Shown here: one piece after another, positions 16,168 through 23,795 of the stretch | Layout: each line of letters begins with the position of its first letter | Numbering within the stretch: position 1 is the stretch's first letter | DNA from: Erwinia sp. OLFS4 | GTDB lineage: Bacteria > Pseudomonadota > Gammaproteobacteria > Enterobacterales > Enterobacteriaceae | DNA: 39,223 nt | NCBI RefSeq assembly: GCF_002752165.1 | Contig: NZ_MOMB01000067.1 | Span: 1-39,223 of the forward strand | Reading direction: 5' to 3' | The notes under the pieces: generated by a model | What the model saw: the letters and a program-made list of their open reading frames with translations, nothing else | Database searches by the model: none | What the model was told of the DNA's origin: nothing | Made by a program: the position numbers and the translations under genes

Positions 16168-16370
16168 CAGATTACGAACTGGGTTATACACCTGAAAATT
16201 TGCGAAAAATCATCAATGACAACTGCCTGTCTCAGAAAGAGGTTTATGAGTTAATAGGAAAATCAAGAGCAGTTTTTTCAAAATATCTTTTACCGTCAGG
16301 TGATAAAAATCACGTTTCCATGCACCATAGGGAATGGCTAAAAATTTTGAATTATGTATCTGGATCTTAG
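16164..16370 (+). CDS. Small helix-turn-helix protein (68 aa), putative repressor
   Basis: A 68-residue protein with an XRE/Cro-like helix-turn-helix: LRKIINDNCLSQKEVYELIGKSRAVFSKYL (about residues 13-42), in which SQKEVYELIGKSRAVFSKY fits the two recognition helices. As the distal gene of the 15322-16370 unit it may autoregulate the cluster, possibly through the palindrome at 14677-14697; this is inferred from proximity. It overlaps the preceding gene by 4 bases. Confidence 0.6.
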   Translation: MTDYELGYTPENLRKIINDNCLSQKEVYELIGKSRAVFSKYLLPSGDKNHVSMHHREWLKILNYVSGS

Positions 16371-16481
16371 TCGCGGAGACCATTGGAATCACCTTCCTTG
16401 AAGATGTGACGATGGAAGCCTACAGATGCGCTGAAGATGGATAAAGCCTGATGTTTCAATGAAAATAAATGTATTTACATA

Positions 16482-16495
16482 TCCCGATTGTATAC
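16482..16495 (+). repeat. 14-bp repeat TCCCGATTGTATAC, shared with the oriT region
   Basis: TCCCGATTGTATAC occurs here and again at 19602-19615, where it leads into the left arm of the oriT-candidate inverted repeat. It may be a second binding site for a relaxosome or accessory protein in the ssb promoter region. Confidence 0.6.
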
Positions 16496-16548
16496 TTCTC
16501 TTCAGATTTACTTGATGCTATGATTCTTAGAGAAACAAATTAATTACG

Positions 16549-16582
16549 CCGCCTGTTATAACTGAACAGTTATAACAGGCGG
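16549..16582. repeat. 34-bp palindrome upstream of ssb
   Basis: CCGCCTGTTATAACTG and CAGTTATAACAGGCGG are perfect 16-bp inverted arms separated by AA. It lies 207 bp before ssb on the probable leading side of oriT. There is no T tract, so a simple terminator is unlikely. Possibilities are a protein-binding site, a cruciform, or a fold-back structure in the transferred single strand. Confidence 0.85.
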
Positions 16583-16788
16583 AAGCTTGCGCATAAAATG
16601 TATGCTGCTGTGTGTCGTCATTTAGACAAAAGATTCCTACTTTAGTCCATAAATTTCCCTGTTTCTTTTTTCTTTACTTTCCGTATAGGCGCTACCTGTA
16701 ACAGGCAACGCCTGCTTTCGCACGTCGCAATTAAGCGGCTAATCAATGAACTGGCACATCATGCGGTGTAGCCATAAGGAGATCTATC

Positions 16789-17307
16789 ATGGCATCAAGA
16801 GGCGTTAATAAAGTAATTCTTGTCGGCAACCTCGGACAAGATCCGGAGATCCGCTACATGCCAAATGGTGGTGCTGTAGCCAATCTTACTCTCGCCACAT
16901 CAGAAAGCTGGCGTGATAAGCAGACCGGTGAAACCAAAGAAAAGACGGAATGGCATCGGGTAGTGCTGTTTGGAAAATTGGCAGAAGTCGCGGGCGAATA
17001 CTTGCGCAAAGGCTCACAAGTCTATATTGAGGGCTCACTACAGACTCGTAAATGGACCGATCAGGCCGGAGTAGAGAAATACACTACTGAAGTGGTGGTG
17101 AACATTGGTGGCACCATGCAGATGCTGGGTGGGCGTCAGCAGAACGCAAGCAGCGGTGGCGCTTCGGCAGGCCAGAACGCGGGGAATAATAATGGATGGG
17201 GACAGCCGCAACAGCCACAGAGCGGCAATCATGAAGCGGCTGGCCAGCCGCCCGCGCCATCTAACAATACGCCCCCCGCAGACTTTGATGATGATATCCC
17301 TTTTTGA
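16789..17307 (+). CDS. ssb: Single-stranded DNA-binding protein
   Basis: A 172-residue SSB: an N-terminal OB fold (about 1-112, starting [20 protein letters not shown], with the [13 protein letters not shown] segment), a Gly/Gln/Asn/Pro-rich linker, and the acidic tip DFDDDIPF that binds partner proteins. Plasmid SSBs in leading regions coat the incoming strand and can reduce SOS induction in the new host. The 34-bp palindrome and oriT-shared repeat lie upstream. AAGGAG precedes the ATG. Confidence 0.97.
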   Translation: MASRGVNKVILVGNLGQDPEIRYMPNGGAVANLTLATSESWRDKQTGETKEKTEWHRVVLFGKLAEVAGEYLRKGSQVYIEGSLQTRKWTDQAGVEKYTTEVVVNIGGTMQMLGGRQQNASSGGASAGQNAGNNNGWGQPQQPQSGNHEAAGQPPAPSNNTPPADFDDDIPF

Positions 17308-17309
17308 AG

Positions 17310-17498
17310 ATGAGCGACGGTATCTGTAGAGATTATTTCGAGTCAGCTGAAAACTGCGCTATAACCAGAAAACGTGCCCTGTATGAACTTGAAAAGCATA
17401 GTCTTAGTGCTTTTGAAGATATCTCTGATTTTTACCGAGATCTGGGAGAGCTTGATATATACAGGGCGCAGGATGTTTTACGCTGGCTGGGGTATTAG
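17310..17498 (+). CDS. Small hypothetical protein downstream of ssb (62 aa)
   Basis: An acidic, mostly helical 62-residue protein beginning 3 bases after the ssb stop. A TTG at 17304 would add two residues. It has no membrane segment or known motif. Its tight spacing with ssb suggests co-expression in the leading region. A small inverted repeat (17499-17513) follows the stop. Confidence 0.55.
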   Translation: MSDGICRDYFESAENCAITRKRALYELEKHSLSAFEDISDFYRDLGELDIYRAQDVLRWLGY

Positions 17499-17698
17499 AT
17501 GCCCGGAGGGCATGGAAGGCGCGAAAAGAAGTTGCAGATAATTTGAATGCTGAATCGCGCCGATACCTCTAAACATGGGCTTGTATGACGCGCGATAGTG
17601 CGCACGCGCCCCCTGATAAGCCGCTTTGCGAAGCCTCAGAATTATTAGCGGTGAAGAAGGGTAATGGTCGGAGACAAAAGAAACAGGAAGCGATTTCA

Positions 17699-17725
17699 TG
17701 GGAACTGCATAAATCACAGTTCCCA
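17699..17725. terminator. Bidirectional terminator between convergent ssb and stb units
   Basis: TGGGAACTG and CAGTTCCCA form a perfect 9-bp stem around a 9-base loop, followed on the plus strand by TTATAATCATTTT. It lies between genes ending at 17498 (plus) and 17732 (minus), as expected for a shared terminator. Confidence 0.75.
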
Positions 17726-17731
17726 TTATAA

Positions 17732-18295
17732 TCATTTTCTAAACTTATTACGCTCATTATCGGGTAAAGTCATGATAATTTTTTGCTGCTCTTGATAGGC
17801 GTTAAATATGCCTACGCTTCTCTGTTCCCAGCTTTTTGATTGAAGATATAAGGCGGTCATACCGAAGCCGCAAACAAAGATAACCAACACCAAGATTGCT
17901 GCCATTAAGTAACATAGCTTTTTATACTGATTACCAAAGTATGAGGGAAACTTTTGCAACGTATCTTGAAGATTGAGTGCAATTTTTTCAGTTTTATGCA
18001 TTTCATCGTTGATTGCTTTAGAAAATGATTCCTCAATTACAGAACGAGTCTCTTTGTTGAGTTTTTCGATCTCTAGTTCGGACACAGCTTTCAAGTTACT
18101 TTGAGTTTCACGCTGTAGTTCCTGAGCGGTTTTTTCAGCCTGCTCAACCGCATCAGCGATAAGTTCCAAAGACTCCCGGAGGGAGCCTTTCAGATTTTTA
18201 GGTAACTGCTTAATTTCGTCATGCACTGCGCCAATATCACCTAACAGTTCGATGATAAGAGCATCACGGGCCGTTCTAGGATTATCAGTGACCAT
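17732..18295 (-). CDS. StbC-like coiled-coil membrane protein
   Basis: A 187-residue protein with a long charged helical N-terminal part likely to form a coiled coil (about 20-125), a transmembrane helix near 127-152 and a short C-terminal tail. It is the last gene of a stbA-stbB-stbC-like operon and lies 11 bases after stbB. StbC proteins of R388-type operons have no settled function; a membrane anchor for the Stb or transfer apparatus is an inference. The name rests on position, not recognised sequence. Confidence 0.5.
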   Translation of the reverse strand: MVTDNPRTARDALIIELLGDIGAVHDEIKQLPKNLKGSLRESLELIADAVEQAEKTAQELQRETQSNLKAVSELEIEKLNKETRSVIEESFSKAINDEMHKTEKIALNLQDTLQKFPSYFGNQYKKLCYLMAAILVLVIFVCGFGMTALYLQSKSWEQRSVGIFNAYQEQQKIIMTLPDNERNKFRK

Positions 18296-18306
18296 AGTCT
18301 ACCCTT

Positions 18307-19014
18307 TTATGCGAAAAGTGAGCCATACACTTCATCAAGATTGCGTTTAACGCTTTTTGACAGCGCTTTCAAGCCGTGCATATCTGCCCATTTATTTCTT
18401 TCTTTTTCGGAAGCCTCACGATTGGTACGAAGCATCGCTTTATAATCATTTGGGTCATTAAGGATAGTATCGATAGTCAGACCTTTAACTGACAATGCAT
18501 CAAACAATTCTGTTTCCCATATTGCGCATTTTGGATCTGCAATAAAGCTTTTTTCTTTTTTGCAGAATCCCATCACATACGGAAATTCATCAGCTACGTC
18601 AGCTGATACCCGATTGAACACCACGCGAATCTTTTCTGCTGGTACGCCAATTTGTGCCAAAGCGTCAACCATAGATATAGTTTCTTTTTGCTCTTTCGTG
18701 CCACTTGTAACAGGAACGATGAAATAATCGATTTCTTCGTGTGAATCATCAAACTTAACCATGTTGCTCATGAATTCTTCAATGTTTGATGCGCCAACGT
18801 CGATAATCGCGTTATCCTCAAGCATGATTTTCTTAAAGAGTTCGCGAAATTTATTCCCTTTCATTTTTTCCACATCGATGCCCAGCGAAGCCGCAGTTTC
18901 GTTAATAGATTCGATGGCAAAGATTGGTGCATTATCCATGCGAGGAGCTAAAAGGTGTGCGGCCAGTGTTGTTTTACCTACAGTACCGGTCCAGTTCAGA
19001 ATAGTAACGATCAT
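18307..19014 (-). CDS. stbB: StbB, ParA-like ATPase
   Basis: A 235-residue cytoplasmic ATPase of the ParA/MinD superfamily. The P loop is NWTGTVGKTTLAAHLL (about residues 7-22), a deviant Walker A in which the first lysine of KGGxGKT is missing. IIDVGASN (about 70-77) takes the place of the switch region. R388-type StbB proteins share this architecture and work with StbA to balance plasmid stability at the cell poles against conjugation. It overlaps no neighbour: stbA ends 1 base upstream and the StbC-like gene follows after 11. Confidence 0.85.
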   Translation of the reverse strand: MIVTILNWTGTVGKTTLAAHLLAPRMDNAPIFAIESINETAASLGIDVEKMKGNKFRELFKKIMLEDNAIIDVGASNIEEFMSNMVKFDDSHEEIDYFIVPVTSGTKEQKETISMVDALAQIGVPAEKIRVVFNRVSADVADEFPYVMGFCKKEKSFIADPKCAIWETELFDALSVKGLTIDTILNDPNDYKAMLRTNREASEKERNKWADMHGLKALSKSVKRNLDEVYGSLFA

Positions 19015-19015
19015 A

Positions 19016-19420
19016 TTAATCTCCGTCTTTAAGGTCGTCTAAATCAATGTGGCGATTGCGCAAATTTCTTAGCTCAGATGGATTGCTGACTTTCTTTTGC
19101 GCCGCAGTTTTATTTGTCTCAATTGTGCCAACGTCCTGAATTGACTCAGTGGCACCAGAAATATTTTTTGGAGTAACTTTACTCTCTGGCGGTTTAACCT
19201 TCCGGCGGCTTCTGCCGTACATATTTGAAGCGGTACGCGCATCGAATATAACGCCAGTTTCATCCTTTATAACCTCTACGATTTTTTCCCAGGAAACGAT
19301 TTCTTTAACCTGAGTCAGATCGTCATGGCACGCGTTGAATGCTGCCTGCTTGCTCTTTATGTCTGGATTCCTCAGCAGCTCAAGCAGGCCGCTGAGCCTT
19401 TGCTTTATAGAATCATCCAT
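19016..19420 (-). CDS. stbA: StbA, DNA-binding plasmid stability protein
   Basis: A 134-residue protein from the ATG at 19420, which follows a G-run (GGGGGG, 5 bases upstream). A start at 19483 is possible but would run through the direct repeats. The N-terminal part (about 1-75) includes a helix-rich segment with TGVIFDARTASNMYGRSRRKVK, matching the DNA-binding domain of StbA. The C-terminal part is polar and likely disordered. StbA binds direct repeats next to its own promoter and helps locate the plasmid without a classical centromere. The repeats at 19466-19571 fit this role. Confidence 0.8.
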   Translation of the reverse strand: MDDSIKQRLSGLLELLRNPDIKSKQAAFNACHDDLTQVKEIVSWEKIVEVIKDETGVIFDARTASNMYGRSRRKVKPPESKVTPKNISGATESIQDVGTIETNKTAAQKKVSNPSELRNLRNRHIDLDDLKDGD

Positions 19421-19460
19421 CAATGCCCCCCGTTCGCTAGATAATGTATGAATAATAGGT

Positions 19461-19571
19461 GATTTATGTGTGCCAGTCAACATAATTTGATGAAATGTGT
19501 GTGAAATATGATGATATGTGTGTGATTTAAGCTTTTATGAGCGGTGCATTATGTGTGATTTATGTGTGATG
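19461..19571. repeat. Stb-type direct repeats (ATGTGTG x5)
   Basis: ATGTGTG(TG)AWW-like copies start at 19466, 19495, 19516, 19551 and 19562, all in the same orientation, between stbA and oriT. Offsets are 29, 21, 35 and 11 bp. R388 StbA binds short direct repeats at the equivalent place, so these are the probable StbA sites, acting in stability and autoregulation of stbABC. Confidence 0.75.
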
Positions 19572-19601
19572 AAAACGCATGTTTAATGAATAGAGGCACG
19601 T

Positions 19602-19688
19602 TCCCGATTGTATACGAGATGGCAAGCCATCCCGTATCCAACCGACGCGCCAAAGGGGATACCCCTTTGAAACCCCCCGCTGCGCGGG
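19602..19688. other. oriT: Candidate oriT
   Basis: Between the divergent stb operon and the mobilisation genes lie three inverted repeats. The first has 14-bp arms with 12 matches, GTATACGAGATGGC-AA-GCCATCCCGTATCC (19610-19639). The second is CAAAGGGG-ATA-CCCCTTTG (19651-19669). The third is CCCGC-TGC-GCGGG (19676-19688). Position next to the accessory and relaxase genes, plus this repeat structure, supports oriT. The nic position cannot be assigned. Confidence 0.65.
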
Positions 19689-19717
19689 CTGAAACTTCGT
19701 TGATCTAAGGCTTGGTT

Positions 19718-20065
19718 ATGTCGGTTAAAAAAACCAAAGACAGAGTACTTACCTGTCGCGTTTCGCATGAAGATTTCGAAAAGCTGGAACAGATGATCGC
19801 TGACGCCGGCATGTCTAAGTCTGAATATTTTCGCGATGTCGTTATAAATAAGAAAGCCGAAATAAATGTCATCGTGAAGGATATGCAGTCTCTGATATTT
19901 TACTACAACAAGGCAAGTAATAACCTCAACCAAATTGCTTACAAAGCAAATTCCGCACACCTTGAAAACAGAATTTCTGAAAGTCTTTATGGTCGTGTTC
20001 TTAATGCCCTTATTGATATTCGGAGTCTGTTGTTAAAAGGGGTGCAAGATGCTGATAAGAGTTAG
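19718..20065 (+). CDS. MobC-like relaxosome accessory protein
   Basis: A 115-residue protein with an N-terminal ribbon-helix-helix-like part (RVLTCRVSHEDFEKLEQMIADAGMSKSEYFRD) and a C-terminal helical part with YYNKASNNLNQIAYKANS, the signature of the MobC family. It would bind oriT and help the relaxase nick. It occupies the position of taxA in R6K-like systems, but the name is not assigned. A TTG at 19712 would add two residues; the ATG at 19718 is preferred. The 3' end overlaps the relaxase gene by 17 bases. Confidence 0.8.
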   Translation: MSVKKTKDRVLTCRVSHEDFEKLEQMIADAGMSKSEYFRDVVINKKAEINVIVKDMQSLIFYYNKASNNLNQIAYKANSAHLENRISESLYGRVLNALIDIRSLLLKGVQDADKS

Positions 20066-23000
20066 TGGATATAATGCAGGTATTAAAGAGTATCTTGAGG
20101 AGGGTGTTAAAAATGGCCGTGATTTTAGTAGGGAAGAATTAGATGAACGCGTGATTCTTTATGGTGATTTAGACGTTACAGACAGAGTTTATAAATCAAT
20201 CCCCGACAGAGGTCAAAATCGATATACTACTTTCACACTCTCTTTTCGTGAAGATGAAGTTTCTAACGAAACCCTTCTGGAAATTACTAATGAGTTTCGT
20301 GAATTCATTATGTATGCTTATGAAGAAGAAGAGTATAACTTTTATGCTGAGGCGCATTTACCTAAGATAAAAGAAGTCTTTGATAAGAGAACAGGAGAAA
20401 GGATTGATAGAAAACCGCACATACATATTGTTGTGCCTAAAACTAATCTTCTCTCTGGAAAGGTATCAGATGTTATTGGCGATCCGAATAGCACAGAGCG
20501 TTATCTTGAGGCTTTTCAGGAGTACGTAAACCAGAAGTATAATCTCGCTTCTCCACGCGAGCACATCCGTGTTAATCCTTATAATGCAGCTGATGTTTTA
20601 TCAAGATATAAAGGTGATGATTTTCGTGGCAAGAATAGAGAATTTAAAGAAGCGATAGTTAAAGAAATTATCGATTCAGATATCAGGAGCCGTCAGGATT
20701 TTTACAGGGCCGTATCCAAACATGGTGAAACCCGCATTCGTAATCAGGGTAAAGAAAATGAGTACATAGCAGTCAAAATCCCTGGTGATGAGAAATTTAC
20801 CAATCTCAAGGAAACAATCTTTAATGACAGCTTTCTTATTGACAGGAAACTGAAAAAGCCACCTTTAGCAAAGCACATCATTTCTGAACGCTTGCATGAA
20901 TGGCCGATGCGGTCAAAGGAAATTAAATATATTGCGAAAGCGTCTAAATCCGTAAGAGAAAGTTATTACCAGCATTCTGATATTAATGAAAAGGTAAAAA
21001 CTCTTTCTGATGAACAATTTAAATTTTATGAAAAATTTGGAGGCCAAAATGAGTTACATCCTTCCGAGTGGTCGGGCAGTGACCAGCGAAGTGCTGTTGA
21101 AACTGGAAGAAGATGGGATGCCGGGGTTACCAATCGCGTGCAAGGTTTGTCCAGCAGCGATGTGGCAGCTGACAGGCAAGCCAGAATCGCCACAGGCGCG
21201 GTGTTTTTGCCGGGTAATGCACGCGTTTACGTGGAGCGGCCAGCAGCAGGAGGAGATTCTGGATTGCGACCTGATCTATATGTCGGAGGAACAGGCGGAA
21301 CAGAAGCGCATCGAGAAAGAGCAGAAGCAGGAAGAGAAGGACGAACGGGAGCGCCGGCGGGAGCGGGAGAACCTGGAGAAACAGCAGCGAGCCGTCGAGC
21401 GGGAACAGCAGCGTCAACGACGGGAAGAGAAGGAGGAGCTGAAGAAACTGGAGAGGGACGAGAAGGAACGGAGCCGGCAGGAGCAGAAAGCGCGGGAGGC
21501 TTTGGAGAAGGCAGAGCGGGCGCGGACCAGGGAAGAGAAAAAACAGCAGAAATCCACCTCGAAGCCGGCAGTGCAGACCAGTACCGAGCTGCCATCAGTG
21601 GATTCCCCAATGATGCCGGAAGTCGCGAAGCATTCAGATTTACCGGCGTTCCAGAGCTGGGCAGATCAGACGCCACCTTTACCGTCAGAGGGGGATTATC
21701 TGGAGCAGGAAACCGACAATTAGGGATTCCCGTTTATGCGCGCAATGCACGGAAAATAGTGGACGTAACCGCCATTGAGCATAACAGCAGAAGGCTTTTC
21801 AGTGATTCCATTAAATTGCCGGCACCAAAGCAATCGCAGGCCAAACTCATTCGCCGGGTTATGCCGCGTGTACCTAAAAATGCGTCTTATGTTGCTGCCT
21901 GCCTGCAGCGACGGCAGGAACAAAACTCATTATCCGGATCGCAGCGAAGCGCACTATATCAGGCCGATCAGAAGTTCTTCCAGACGCGCAGATTAATTAT
22001 CAGTGATAACCGACTGAGCACGAAAGATAAGACTCAGTTGCTGGGCGTGCTCATGTTTGAACGACTGAAAGCGCACCAGATGATAAATCAGCCACAACGG
22101 CACAACCAGCAGGAGTATCAAGCAATGAGCAGTGAAGATATCAAAAGCAAAATTAAACCGGAGCCCAAGTATCGCAATACGATAAGCGGAGCGGAGGAAA
22201 CAGAGAAGGGACCGCAGGACGCGAAGCAGCGCTTCAGGAACATGGCCAAGCAGGTTGAAGAAAATTTAGGTGAACGAAGTTTACGTGAAAAGGTGCGTAT
22301 CATCACCGCAGCAGATCTCTATACGCGCAAAGCAAAGCTAAGCGATAACATTCACTATCTCGATAAATCATCAGATAAAACGTTATTTATTGATACGGGA
22401 AAGTCCATTGCTGTAAGTAAAAATGGCCTCAGCGATTCAGCCGTAGCAGTGGCGTTAGAGCTTGCGAAGGAAAAGTTTGGCAGTACGTTGACTGTAAAGG
22501 GTACAAAAGCCTTTAAAGACACAGCTATTGAGGTTGTCGCGCAGAAAGGGCTGGATATTCACTTCTCTGATAAAGAGATGAATCGCCGGCTCGCTGAGCG
22601 TAAAGCAGAGCTGGCCATTGAACGTGAGGGACAAAACATTACGGCTGGTAAGCCAGCTGTCGAAACACCGACCACAACGGAAAGCTTCCGTGAAGCGTTC
22701 CGGAATGTGGAAAAACAATATGAGAGCATTCAGGATAACGCCGGGAAAATGTCTGGCGAAGAAATCTACAATAAGGTGCAGGAGGTGCGTGAGCAGCGTA
22801 AGGAGCTAACTCTGGCTTATCTCGGCCAGACTGGAGAAGACGATGGCAACAGACTTGATGAACGCAGCAGAAGCCTTGAAGCGGATCTTTTAGAGGTAAG
22901 CGAGGTCAAAATAAAGGCTAATAATCAAGATGTACAAGGCTCAGAGCAGCCATCTGATGCCCGTACCGTAGCACAGCGGCCAACTCCCGTTTCTCATGAG

Positions 23001-23384
23001 GGCGTACTGCTGGAGCATGGCAAAGCGCCTTATAATTTCACGCCAGATCTGAGTAAGCCGGAAGATGAACGTGACGACAGTTACTACGTTAAGCTTCAGG
23101 GACAGAGAGGAAGAGAAAAGCTTGTATGGGGTGTCACTCTTGAGCAGGCAGTCCAGGGATTAGAAATTGGTGAGCGCGTTAGCCTGACGAACCTCGGCAA
23201 AGAAAAGGTCGAATGGGAACAGCAGCTTGCTAACGGCAAAACTGAACATAGGCAGGGGGAACGCGTGGCCTGGGAAGGTAAACCTCTTGATCGTGATCTT
23301 AATATGGAAGTGGAAGAAACATACCAGTACGAAACCTACGAGCAGTACCAGTCAATGGAAAACGATGGCCCTTCAGTGGCTTAA
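20049..23384 (+). CDS. taxC: MOB_P-type relaxase (TaxC-like) with LPD7 and KfrB-like C-terminal domains
   Basis: A 1111-residue relaxase that would nick oriT, bind covalently to the strand and pilot it through the T4SS. The N-terminal domain (about 1-280) has a conserved Tyr-rich start (SGYNAGIKEYLEEG), His103 in EAHLPK and the HxH motif KPHIHIVVPKTN (His124, His126), which together form the metal triad. The N terminus resembles R6K TaxC. Residues about 334-558 are Gly/Ala/Glu/Arg-rich and look disordered; this segment overlaps another gene in the +1 frame (21049-21723). Residues about 755-850 match the LPD7 domain pattern, and 985-1065 (LLEHGKAPYNF, SYYVKL, WGVTLEQA) a KfrB-like domain seen in large TraI-type proteins. 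It is followed by a terminator. Confidence 0.9.
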   Translation: MLIRVSGYNAGIKEYLEEGVKNGRDFSREELDERVILYGDLDVTDRVYKSIPDRGQNRYTTFTLSFREDEVSNETLLEITNEFREFIMYAYEEEEYNFYAEAHLPKIKEVFDKRTGERIDRKPHIHIVVPKTNLLSGKVSDVIGDPNSTERYLEAFQEYVNQKYNLASPREHIRVNPYNAADVLSRYKGDDFRGKNREFKEAIVKEIIDSDIRSRQDFYRAVSKHGETRIRNQGKENEYIAVKIPGDEKFTNLKETIFNDSFLIDRKLKKPPLAKHIISERLHEWPMRSKEIKYIAKASKSVRESYYQHSDINEKVKTLSDEQFKFYEKFGGQNELHPSEWSGSDQRSAVETGRRWDAGVTNRVQGLSSSDVAADRQARIATGAVFLPGNARVYVERPAAGGDSGLRPDLYVGGTGGTEAHRERAEAGREGRTGAPAGAGEPGETAASRRAGTAASTTGREGGAEETGEGREGTEPAGAESAGGFGEGRAGADQGREKTAEIHLEAGSADQYRAAISGFPNDAGSREAFRFTGVPELGRSDATFTVRGGLSGAGNRQLGIPVYARNARKIVDVTAIEHNSRRLFSDSIKLPAPKQSQAKLIRRVMPRVPKNASYVAACLQRRQEQNSLSGSQRSALYQADQKFFQTRRLIISDNRLSTKDKTQLLGVLMFERLKAHQMINQPQRHNQQEYQAMSSEDIKSKIKPEPKYRNTISGAEETEKGPQDAKQRFRNMAKQVEENLGERSLREKVRIITAADLYTRKAKLSDNIHYLDKSSDKTLFIDTGKSIAVSKNGLSDSAVAVALELAKEKFGSTLTVKGTKAFKDTAIEVVAQKGLDIHFSDKEMNRRLAERKAELAIEREGQNITAGKPAVETPTTTESFREAFRNVEKQYESIQDNAGKMSGEEIYNKVQEVREQRKELTLAYLGQTGEDDGNRLDERSRSLEADLLEVSEVKIKANNQDVQGSEQPSDARTVAQRPTPVSHEGVLLEHGKAPYNFTPDLSKPEDERDDSYYVKLQGQRGREKLVWGVTLEQAVQGLEIGERVSLTNLGKEKVEWEQQLANGKTEHRQGERVAWEGKPLDRDLNMEVEETYQYETYEQYQSMENDGPSVA
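21049..21723 (+). CDS. Gene embedded in the relaxase gene (+1 frame), Cys-rich coiled-coil protein
   Basis: A 224-residue reading frame lies wholly inside the relaxase gene in another frame. Its ATG follows GGAGG with a 5-base spacer, the best ribosome binding site in the region. The N-terminal domain (about 1-80) contains ACKVCPAAMW, ARCFCRVMHAFTW and DCD, a cysteine pattern suggesting metal binding. Residues about 85-175 are an uninterrupted Glu/Lys/Arg/Gln heptad-like stretch, probably a long coiled coil. The C terminus is polar with prolines. Both properties are those of a real protein, whereas the relaxase frame here is low complexity. Overlapping mob genes are known (mobB in RSF1010 mobA; mbeB and mbeD in ColE1 mbeA), so a relaxosome accessory role is inferred. 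I do not recognise the family. Confidence 0.75.
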   Translation: MSYILPSGRAVTSEVLLKLEEDGMPGLPIACKVCPAAMWQLTGKPESPQARCFCRVMHAFTWSGQQQEEILDCDLIYMSEEQAEQKRIEKEQKQEEKDERERRRERENLEKQQRAVEREQQRQRREEKEELKKLERDEKERSRQEQKAREALEKAERARTREEKKQQKSTSKPAVQTSTELPSVDSPMMPEVAKHSDLPAFQSWADQTPPLPSEGDYLEQETDN

Positions 23385-23396
23385 ATTAGCATATCT

Positions 23397-23425
23397 CGCT
23401 GGCCAGTTTGACCAACTGGCCAGCG
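23397..23425 (+). terminator. Hairpin after the relaxase gene
   Basis: CGCTGGCCAGTT and AACTGGCCAGCG form a perfect 12-bp stem with a TGACC loop, 12 bases after the relaxase stop. Only GTTAAATAA follows. It probably terminates the mob transcript or protects its 3' end before hha. Confidence 0.75.
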
Positions 23426-23444
23426 GTTAAATAACAGATAATTC

Positions 23445-23654
23445 ATGCATACCAATAAACAAGACTGGCTGCTGCAGCTGCGTCGCTGTAAAAATCGTGA
23501 AACCCTGGAAAAAGTCATAGAACATACCAGTTACAAACTTTCCGGCTCAGACCTGAGTTCTTTCATCAGTGCTGCTGACCATCGATTGGCAGAAATTATA
23601 ACTGGGAAACTATATGACAAAGTACCCGCTGCCGCTTGGACATACGTTCGCTGA
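23445..23654 (+). CDS. Hha/YmoA-family modulator
   Basis: A 69-residue protein that aligns by eye with Hha along its full length: DWLLQLRRCKNRETLEKVIEH, LSFISAADHRLAEI near the middle and KLYDKVPAAAWTYVR at the end. Hha proteins pair with H-NS to silence AT-rich horizontally acquired DNA and, when plasmid-borne, often repress transfer genes. Here it could dampen the AT-rich promoter region ahead of the conjugation operon. It is separated from the relaxase gene by a terminator hairpin. Confidence 0.88.
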   Translation: MHTNKQDWLLQLRRCKNRETLEKVIEHTSYKLSGSDLSSFISAADHRLAEIITGKLYDKVPAAAWTYVR

Positions 23655-23795
23655 CCATCGGGACAGCCCTTCCAAACGTGATTTAAAAGCCCAGTGGATT
23701 TTTGTGATCAAAATCATGATGGGAATTCTGTACTTGATCGAGTGTGATTTTGTCATTAAGCTAATGAAGTTCGCTGTCACAAAAGGAATGCGCAC

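Larger units (their letters stand above)
16371..16788 (+). other. Leading-region intergenic stretch upstream of ssb
   Basis: A 418-bp gap with a short open remnant up to a TAA at about 16443, a 14-bp sequence repeated in the oriT region (16482-16495), a 34-bp palindrome (16549-16582) and the ssb ribosome binding site (AAGGAG). No complete gene is seen. A CCTGTAACAGG element near 16700 is also palindrome-like. Confidence 0.6.

Noticed and set aside
19461-19571. CRISPR-like repeat array
   Set aside because: The repeats are only 7-12 bp with irregular spacing and lie at the stbA operator position.
21227-21676. 149-codon frame on the minus strand inside the relaxase gene
   Set aside because: Its Ala/Pro/Ser-rich product is the mirror of the Gly/Ala/Arg-rich plus-strand frame; no ribosome binding site and no protein-like features.
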